Source of the DNA: Brassica napus
Taxonomy: Eukaryota > Streptophyta > Magnoliopsida > Brassicales > Brassicaceae
Direction of reading: 5' to 3'
DNA length: 64,000 nt
Assembly: GCF_020379485.1 (NCBI RefSeq)
Contig: NC_063444.1
Location: 8,070,652 to 8,134,651 of the forward strand
Part shown: positions 56,282 to 64,000 of the stretch, piece after piece
How the letters are laid out: each line of letters starts with the position of its first letter
How positions within the stretch are numbered: position 1 is the first letter of the stretch
The notes under the pieces: model-generated
The model's input: the letters and a program-made list of their open reading frames with translations, nothing else
What the model was told of the DNA's origin: nothing
Database searches by the model: none
Made by a program: the position numbers and the translations under genes

Positions 56282-57762
56282 GAGCCTAGAGAGCAAGAAG
56301 AGACAAGCCGAAGAAAGAAAGATAGAAGCAGAGATACATAGCAAATCCGCGACAGAAGTTATGGCAACTTTCCTGCTCTTGTCGAACAAACCAATCAACA
56401 GTAGCATCACTATAACATGTCCCAGCTTAGTTTTCAGCTCACTAACTGTTTTCACCTCTAACCATTGAGGTCGCTCCTGAGAAAAAAAAAAAAAAAAAGG
56501 TTTTAGCATGAACCAAAAAACGAGATTCTTGATCCATTATAAAGATTCTTAAGAAAAAAAAAAAGCAACCTTTAAGGGGAACATGCCAAAGAGACTCGAT
56601 CTATTGGAAACACTGTCGTGTGAAATCGTTTCCGAAGTTGTGAGGTTGCTAATGAAGAGCTCGTAAAGGCCCATTCCAAAGACCAACATCACAGTTCCTA
56701 GAAGGTATGTATCTACAAATATGTTGTGTATCATCATCAGCATCATATATATCAATAAAGTTTTGTGCATATTTATTTATTTTATTTTTTTTGAACAACA
56801 GTTTTGTGCATATAATAATAATGCTCTTACAAAAGAAGTAATATCAACAAACTTTCTCACCTATGGCTTCTACCAGAAGTAATATCACCTTCCCACGGTT
56901 CACAGAGTACTGCACAAACGAGTCTGCGACGTACAGACATCCCTGTACCAATCAAACGTTAGAGGAACAGCAAAGAAGTTTATAGAGTATATAATGTGTT
57001 GCTTCTGTAAGATTCAAAAAATTAGGACATTCTTATGCATATTCCAACACTACATCATCTAATGGTTGGCTAAACCAGAGAGAGAGAGAGCAAGAAGAGA
57101 ATCTGCAGTGGCTTTTACCTTGATGAAACACAGAACCGATCCCAAAAGAGATCCTAAAGTTCCAAGAAACGCCATGAATCTACATTGATAAATGACCTGG
57201 GAAGTTGGAGAAAAGGGCAAATAGGATCAAGCATCATGAAAAACACATGTTCTCTTATTTGTTGAGCCATTCATATCCCTTATAACCTGATAAAAAGACA
57301 GCCTTTACCAAACATCAATCAATGTTATGATCTTTAGTAATCATCCCTTTTACCTTTGGTTTCCCTTTAAAAAAAAAAACTCTAAGAACACATTATAATC
57401 TCTGCTTCAAACTATAAACAACCAAATTCAAATCCTTAAAGTTAGCAGTTTTATCGATTTAATCAACAATTAAGTGGAATCTGGAATCGACCCTTTTTTT
57501 TTACCTTCTCAATCCCTTCTTCTAAAGCTTCCAGTCGATTCGTAGAATTCGATGTCACAGCCGCCGATGACGAACTAGAGGCCACGGGAGAAGAGAGAAA
57601 CCTCCCCGGAGAACTTAAGCTCCAAGCCAATCTCTTCGTCGGGAGATTCAAGCCAGGTGAGCTTGATTTCACGAGCCTCTTATCGCGGAAGATCATTCCG
57701 GATGGCGACGGCGCGGCGATGGCATTGTTAGCGTTTATGGTCCGGCAAGGAGGAGTTGTCAT
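56267..57762 (-). CDS. UPF0114 (YqhA-family) membrane protein, plastid-type
   Basis: Five exons join in frame: 57762-57505, 57196-57119, 56942-56861, 56712-56570 and 56476-56267, giving 256 residues. The first ~75 residues are rich in Ser, Pro and Arg and poor in acidic residues, as in chloroplast transit peptides. The UPF0114 core follows with hydrophobic segments (FMAFLGTLGSLLGSVLCFI, LLLVEAIDTYLLGTVMLVFG, HVIVMLLLIGLF, VADLLCISASIFLSSACLFL). The bacterial YqhA family has no established biochemical role; the plant form is probably in a plastid membrane (inference). By position it matches At4g19390. The start is the first ATG of exon 1; all junctions are GT-AG. A 51-bp tandem duplication begins at its stop. 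Confidence 0.88.
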
Positions 57763-58367
57763 GGGCTGCTAAAGGGTTAGACGAGTCGTTGTTGAGTCAA
57801 ACCAGGTGTGGAGGTCGGGGGGGGGGGAGAGAGAGAGTAGAAGATAGTTAGAGATGGAGAGACGTGTTAAGGAGACAGGAGATTAGTTGTACGGTGTCTT
57901 ACGAATCCACTTGGACGAAGTGATTTTTAACGGTAATGATTGATGAAACTATTCACTTTTTTGTTTTAATCACGCGGGTAATTTCTACAAATATCTTCAT
58001 ACAATCCAAACGCAGACGCGGGTTTCCCACAATAAGTTTTGTGACTGCGTTTTAATTCTAAACCTTCTATTTTTATTGGTTTTCCGGTTTACTCATTACT
58101 GATTACCGGTTTAATTCATAAAATTAATATAGTTCTCAACTATATCTCTTCTGGCTAGATCATAATAAACTCATACTAATGCGTGTCCTTTCCTTAGCGA
58201 GTCTCAGTATTCAAACTCAATTTGAGATTGAATTCATAAGATTTTTTCCACTGGCTGCCATGTGCAATCTCAACGGCTAAGATTTCTCAAGTTTAGGTTT
58301 AACCGCATGATCTTGTCCGCGTGGGCTAATTTCATAGCCAGCAATACGAAACTAGGACAATATCAGA
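57763..58367. other. 5' flank of UPF0114 gene
   Basis: Contains a G-run and GA repeats at 57819-57836 in the likely 5' leader of the minus-strand gene, then AT-rich spacer up to the GTACAACT-bearing region. No gene. Confidence 0.45.
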
Positions 58368-58778
58368 CCAAAAGCCTTAAAAAATAATCTATTACCTCTT
58401 ATTTTAATCTATATTGGACCACTTCAGGTAAATTTATATTTATACCCTTAATAAGTTTTTGTCTTTTACTTCTCCAACCAACCAATCAACAAATACTTGA
58501 GCCCACTCATTTTTCTTCCTCATCAACCATAGTTTTTTTTTTTTTTTTTGTAAACTGTCAATCATGGTTTCTTCCTCTCATCTTCTAATCATTCACTTTG
58601 ACTCTCTCCACTGATGTGTTTTGTTTATTCCTTAACGGTTATCGAATATTCGACCATTGGCTCCAGTAATGTAACTACTTCTCCGGTGGCATGAGATGCA
58701 CGTCCGGTGGTGCATGTTGGTGGTCAGCAGTGAAAGCTTCGGTTCGTGTACTTCTCTCCACGTTAAAACTGCTCGACT

Positions 58779-58926
58779 TCATTGTATATCATATCACAAA
58801 AGAGAGCATTAATGATGGCTTCAGATGGCATAACTCCCCCGAGGCTCCAACGGTTACCGTCAAAACTTCTCTTCATTGTATATCACCAGCGAGAGCATCA
58901 ATGATGGCTTCCGATGGCACGACTCC
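58779..58926 (+). repeat. ~92-bp-spaced direct repeat
   Basis: CTTCATTGTATATCA...GAGAGCATTAATGATGGCTT...GGCATAACTCC (58779-58838) recurs at 58871-58926 with substitutions and a 5-base length difference. It lies in a slightly GC-richer part of the element, with no convincing gene. Confidence 0.75.
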
Positions 58927-60982
58927 TCCTACGGTGATGTATGACAACTCCAGTCCAGTTTGATGGCATGGCTCTCTGGTACTGAAGAACAGTGCCGTGG
59001 TGATAAGATGCGGCAGCTCCAAGTCGTCTCTTCCTCCGTGTACTAACATATTATAATTATGTAAGAAGAAGAAGAAAGGAGAAACAAAAGAAAAGAAAAA
59101 ATGTGATCAAGAAGAAAGAGAGGAAGGAAGAGAAGTACAACAACAAAACCAATCTAGTCACCCTTGATAAAAGTGGTGCGGCTGGATTAGCGTAGTGAGA
59201 GAGATGCATACTTTATATATATAAATGTCGCACGGTTTGACCAAAAGAAAAGAAGATGGTTTTAGTTAATTGTAGTTAAACAAATTGGTACAACTCAAAA
59301 ACTAGTACAACTATGCAGGTTCTCAAAACTTATGTGCATGCAATTGTTGCCATCATTAAGCGTGGAGAAATTGTTGAACATTATTGTTCTAAGTATTATT
59401 GAATAGATCAACGGACTTTGACATATTACATGTCAATATATCCAGTGCTTCATCATTCATCATGGAAAAACTATATATCACACAATATATGTTCGACTAG
59501 TATAAATGGTACAACTATTTCTTATTTACCAAACTAGTGATACTGATATAACAAGTACAACTATTCAGGTTCTGAAATTTAAATATTTCTTCGAGTATGT
59601 CATATGAAAAAAATCAATAAAGTGGCTAAACTGTAAAGTATTTATAAAGGTTCCTTATTATATTTCATGGGGGGTTTTTTTTTTGCAAATCTAACACAAT
59701 CACATAAGTTTACATGATCTACCTTATACTTTTAAGGTTTGTTAACTTCTTTGTCCACCTAATTTTTCGAAAACATACATGAAATGTATTTTAACAAAAT
59801 TTATGATTTCATTTTATTGGGGCAAAGACATGTACACATAAAAAAGTAGTACAACTGAGGTAAGTTCAAATTTTATGTCGTACAACTAGTTTTTTCGATT
59901 TCACTGTCAAAATATAACTATGTACAAACTGGTACAACTCAAAAACTGGTACAACTATGTACAAACCGGTACAACTCGAATACTGGTACAACTATGTTAT
60001 TTCATTTTATATTGTGCATCACGTTTTAAACGTATATCATGTTTTAAACATTATGGTTGAATATTAAATCAAGTAGTTGTACTAGTTGTACTATTCCTAA
60101 ATATTTTTGTGTAGTTTAACCTGTTATCTATTTCTTTTGGTTGAAATACATTAAATCAAAGTCGATAAAATTAAGAAAAAAATTTGTTAGGTACGTAAAT
60201 ACAAAACGTAAAACTAAATAATATTTATAAAAAAAATTAGATATTAAAAAGAAACTGATGGCATTGGGATTATAAATTTCATAATTTTTTAAAAACTTCA
60301 TAAATTTTTGAGGATTTGTTTTTCTTGCAGGAAAAAATTTAAATTATAAAATATAATTAAATAATAAACTGAGTGAAATGTACTAATTTGCAGACATAAG
60401 AATCAAAAACTATTTGAATCAAATTTGTAGATACAACAAACATATGTATATCATATTTTATATCAAAATATGCAAGTTTCACCATGTTCTTCTTGTGTAT
60501 GTGATTACAATTGCTCTGTTTCTTATAATATTTTCATGTCCATATCAATAAAATGAACTTTGAGGCGAGAAACCTAATAACCAGCACTAGAAAAACACAA
60601 ATCAAGTGTTGCCACAATTAAACTAGTAATAGTACTACTGTAGTTAAACCAGTTAAATTATTATTGTTGTAGTCCAAATACCAAATATTAATGTTTATGC
60701 AATTTTTTCAAACTCGTGATGGCTTATGCATTATCTTTTGGACTATACTCTTCCAGATCTTAAACTGCAATCTTTTCTAGCTCGACAGTTGTCTTATTCG
60801 GCTTCGGGAGCAAAAACGTGAAGATAATTTTCTTCCATATATAATACAACTGGTACAACTAGTACAAACGGTAAAACAAATCATTAACAAAACAAATATT
60901 ATATAAACAAACTATTAACATATTTTGACACATCCATGAAGATTAAACCAATATTTTCATTGGTGATACATCATCCCTTTCT

Positions 60983-61985
60983 TCCGTAGGTCCAAAGGGA
61001 TGGTTTGAAATCATTCTGCTGGAAAGTCAGGTGTCCACCAAAGCTTAAACATTTTCTCTGGCAGTTGGTGACAGGGTGTATAGCGGTTAAGAAAAATTTA
61101 CAAGCGAGAGGGATAACTGGCGATATATGTTGTACAAGATGCGGAGCTGAGGAGGAATCGATAAATCATGTGTTTTTCGAATGTCCTCCAGCACTTCAGG
61201 TTTGGGCTCTCTCAAAGATACCATCAAATCCAACTACATTTCCCACACAATCCCTTTTTGCAAATATGGATCATCTTTTCTGGAGAGTCTTTCCGCAGTT
61301 AGATGATCATCAGTTCGCATGGATACTATGGTATATCTGGAAAGGAAGGAATAGTAAGGTTTTTAGTAATCTGGATATTGATCCTAGGGATACGCTCAAA
61401 TTGGCGGAAACAGAATCAACCCTTTGGGCTGAAGCCCAACTAGTGAATGAACAGAGAATGGTCCCACAGGAAGAGATTAGGTCTTCACTGTTAAATCCAG
61501 GACGATGGTGTTTCACAGATGGTTCCTGGAAAGAGAAAGATACTTTCTCCGGCCAGGGTTGGCACAGCACTTTAGAAGGCTTCGCTGGGTTGCTGGGGGC
61601 GAGGAATGTTCGGGCTAGCCTTTCTCCTCTACATGCGGAGATGGAAGCACTACTATGGGCTATGGAATGTATGAGGAATTTACGTCAATCTCAGGTTACG
61701 TTTGCAACGGATTGTTCTCAATTGGTGAAGATGGTTTCGGAACCAGAAGAGTGGCCAGCGTTTGCAAGTTATTTGGAAGACATCAAAAGTCTGAGAGCAA
61801 GTTTCCTACAATCAGAGATCGTCCATGTACCAAGAGCGCAGAATACAAAGGCGGATAGCCTAGCACGCAGTGTTAGGATTCAGCCGTCTTTCGTCGTTCA
61901 CATGGATCAATATCTTCCGGCTTGGTTTACAGAGTCTATATGAGTCTGTAAAGTTGACGACAAAAAAAAAAAAAAAAAAAAAAAA
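60983..61985 (+). mobile_element. 5'-truncated LINE with RNase H, 18-bp target duplication
   Basis: A perfect 18-bp repeat GATACATCATCCCTTTCT flanks it (60965-60982 and 61986-62003). The 3' end is a ~25-base A run. Only the last ~1 kb of an L1-type element is present. It inserted into the GTACAACT-bearing element and so is younger than it. Confidence 0.95.
61005..61943 (+). pseudogene. LINE ORF2 C terminus: zinc-binding RT linker and RNase H
   Basis: Open frame of 312 codons without stops. Residues ~1-75 hold the zf-RVT region typical of plant LINEs (FCWKVRCPPKLKHFLWQL, CTRCG.EEESINHVFFECP). From ~165 on is an RNase H fold (CFTDGSWK with catalytic Asp, HAEMEALLWAM with Glu, FATDCSQLVKMV, then VPRAQNTKADSLAR). 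The endonuclease and RT domains are missing because of 5' truncation. The uninterrupted frame suggests a recent insertion. The first residues run from intact ORF2 sequence, so the ATG is internal and not a true start. Confidence 0.93.
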
Positions 61986-63356
61986 GATACATCATCCCTT
62001 TCTAAAATATCATTCATACGTTGAAAACAAAAATTAAATATAATCATATTAATTGTAAAATTGTAGTAATTATACATGTTTTAGACTTCTAGTTGTTCTA
62101 ATTATACATGTATTTTGACAGATGCAAGTGGGAAAGATTAGACTAATATGTATTATTTGTTCAACATCATCTTTAAAATATCATTCATATGCTAAAAAAA
62201 AGGGATGATGTATACATGTATTTTGACAGATGCAAACGGGAAAGATTAAACTAGTACAACTATGTACAAACGGTACAACTCAAATACTAGTACAACTATG
62301 TTATTTCATCACAATTAAAACAATTATTTGCAAAAAAAACCAAAAATCATACATCAAACCCAATCTTTTTCTTCTTTCCAGTGACTCGCGTTTTTAGAAC
62401 AATGTTTGAAGAATTTTCTGGCTCTGCATCTAACTTTTTGGCCTCAAGACCAAAAAGATGAAGATGAATTTTTTCCAAAAATCGTACAACTAGTATAACT
62501 AGTACAACTTGTAAGCATATCAATTTCAAATCAAATATTATTAAAAATATACTATTCATATATTTGACACATGCATGCGGGGTAAATAAGACCAGTATGT
62601 CTTATTGGTTCTACATCATTCTCTTTTCTAGCATCTTCATATGCCGAAAACAATAAATAGATGAAATTATTATACATCTCATAATTAAGTGATGTCATTT
62701 CATAATTTCTCAAAGCCATGTCATCTTTTTTTGTGAGAATGAATATGGTGATGATATATAAGAAAATCACATTTCAAATAATATATAGGAGATACTCAAT
62801 ATGTACTAGTTATACTAATTCGAGTTGTACAAGTTGTACTAGTTTGAGTTGTACTAGTTATCCTAATTTGAGTTGTACTAGTAATACTTTGTGTTCTTCA
62901 TTATCTTGGATATCAGATGGAAAAGATGAAATTAGACTATGGATAAGATATAATTTGATTAAACATGACTATGGGTTGATCGATTTGAGATAAGAAAGAG
63001 AAAATTAGTGGATGGTTAAAGAAAAATTTTGATTTTGTATTATGGTGGAAGAACTATGAATGGGGAAGAAATGGGGAAGAAGAAGAAGGAGATTGGGTCG
63101 GATTTCGGGTCTGGATCTGGATCGGATATTGGGTTGGATAGTAATGGCATAGGTTAGTAAATATGTTTAACTCCTTAGGATTTTCAATTATTTAACATAG
63201 ATTTTTATTTAAATTTAAATGCAAAATAAATAAATAAAGTGATGGGTCTAATTGAGATTTTTTGCAGACCAAGTGGTCCATCTCAGCATTTGATCCACTA
63301 AACTACCTTCTTATTATCTTAAGGCTGATCATTTCCGAAAAGGCTTTTAAGGTCAT

Positions 63357-64000
63357 TGTAACTTCCTGACTGTGGTTGTCCACAGCTAATGACTCGTCCA
63401 CGGCTAATGTCATTAAGTTCGTTCATGATGTTAGGAGTTTTCAACGCTCCTAATCAAATGTTATAGTATAAAGGATGTCAAACCAGTTCTAAGTGATTCT
63501 AAAGCAAGGGGAATGCAAGACCATGCTTAATCTAAATGTTATCAATTGGTGAGATGATTTTGAACTAGAATACTACTAAAATGCAATAAAGAACAAAGCT
63601 TTCCTTTCTTATGGAATGGAAGAACTTATGGGTTAAGGGAATTGACCTTGGGTGATCAAGTTTCAATCTAATGCTCATTCACTAAGATAACTCAAGCATC
63701 AAATCTCTTTGGTTGAATGTTATCTAAGCAATCATTAATTTCAAGCCTATTAGCCATCTTAACACCTTTAACATCAAATCTCTTTGGTAAAGAGTGTTAA
63801 AAGCATAGTAGAGTTGGTTCATGCATTTCATCGAACACCTATCGGGTGGGAAATACCTAAAGCTCAACTTTAGAGAGACCAACTCTAAAATTGCATTAGA
63901 AGCACTCTTCTAGCAAGGAACAAGATGGATCTATACTAAAACACCTTAGATCTAGCTTAATCACCCTTAGTCTCCCTAACCCATGAATCCAAAGATGACT
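63357..64000. other. Possible edge of an LTR-type repeat
   Basis: From TGTAACTTCC at 63357 the base composition changes to evenly mixed, non-coding sequence with repeated words (CATCAAATCTCTTTGGT at about 63697 and 63772). This resembles long LTRs of plant Gypsy-type elements, but only one edge is in the window and no primer site or coding domain is visible. Confidence 0.3.

Larger units (their letters stand above)
59288..62880. repeat. Dispersed GTACAACT motif array
   Basis: Exact GTACAACT starts near 59288, 59304, 59509, 59554, 59849, 59880, 59932, 59949, 59969, 59986, 60853, 62253, 62272, 62290, 62484 and 62502. The complement AGTTGTAC is at about 60076, 60085, 62823, 62832, 62847 and 62871. 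Several pairs are 16-20 bp apart. Near matches (TGTACAAAC, GTATAACT) lie among them. Unlike a satellite, the words are separated by unrelated AT-rich sequence, as for a repeated protein-binding site. Confidence 0.85.
58368..63354. mobile_element. Putative large DNA element with dispersed GTACAACT motifs
   Basis: Bounds are inferred. GACCAAAAGCCTTAAAAAAT at 58368 resembles the complement of 63354 inward (GACCTTAAAAGCCTTTTCGG), and both sides have TGGACCACTT further in. Between 59.28 and 62.88 kb the word GTACAACT or its complement occurs 22 times by my count, mostly as GGTACAACT or AGTACAACT, with groups reversed at ~60.08 and 62.82-62.88 kb. Diverged segments are repeated (TTTGACACATSCATG...AAGATTAAACCA at 60.91, 62.12, 62.22 and 62.57 kb). 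No transposase was found. A LINE is nested in it. Non-autonomous Mutator/VANDAL-type elements are one possibility. Confidence 0.5.

Overview
The window is plant nuclear DNA from the Brassicaceae. It is AT-rich, its genes carry short GT-AG introns, and it holds repeats typical of crucifers: Cassandra TRIMs with 5S-like LTRs, Copia elements primed by TGGTATCAGAGC, an AtREP-type Helitron, Emigrant-like and Tourist-like MITEs, and tRNA-derived SINEs. From memory, the gene order resembles Arabidopsis thaliana chromosome 4 around At4g19230-At4g19390: CYP707A1, then the F-box/kelch, NNF1 and SCD6-related cluster, then DUF1218, FAO4A and UPF0114. Locus numbers are recalled, not searched. The genus cannot be fixed from this sequence.

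Layout. 1-6.8 kb: a SINE, then CYP707A1 (ABA 8'-hydroxylase, seven exons) with a hairpin MITE just upstream of its TATA box, a 40-bp minisatellite in intron 2, and a TIR element and SINE-like unit downstream. 10.0-13.1 kb: the kinetochore gene NNF1 (minus, eight exons) shares a ~310-bp divergent promoter with a frameshifted SCD6/LSM14-family gene. 14.1-20.2 kb: a young Copia element (472-bp LTRs) inserted four codons before the stop of an unidentified ORF. 21.8-22.4 kb: a compact intact SCD6/LSM14-domain gene. 23.2-25.1 kb: a Cassandra TRIM nested inside a non-LTR retroposon. 25.9-36.3 kb: an intact F-box/kelch gene and a decayed paralogue split by a second Copia element with an abnormal 67-bp flanking duplication. 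27.7 and 37.7 kb: the two ends of another SCD6 copy, arranged as expected from a ~10-kb inversion. 36.9-37.7 kb: a second Cassandra. 38.6-42.0 kb: a DUF1218 membrane-protein gene with a 2.1-kb Helitron in intron 2. 42.7-47.4 kb: a long-chain fatty alcohol oxidase gene. 47.4-56.2 kb: a gene-free stretch of small transposons, including a Mutator-like element filled with telomere-like repeats. 56.3-57.8 kb: a plastid-type UPF0114 gene. 58.4-63.4 kb: a ~5-kb element-like region with 22 copies of GTACAACT (either strand), interrupted by a truncated LINE. The last ~650 bases look like the edge of another repeat.

The single-copy genes are functionally unrelated: ABA catabolism, kinetochore assembly, fatty-alcohol oxidation, membrane proteins. 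The F-box/kelch and SCD6 families have been duplicated and broken locally, and nearly all the remaining space is transposon-derived. The most unusual items are the GTACAACT array, the inversion scar through SCD6, the irregular Copia insertion, the near-perfect 46-bp-arm hairpin beside the CYP707A1 TATA box, and the telomere-repeat-filled Mutator-like element.
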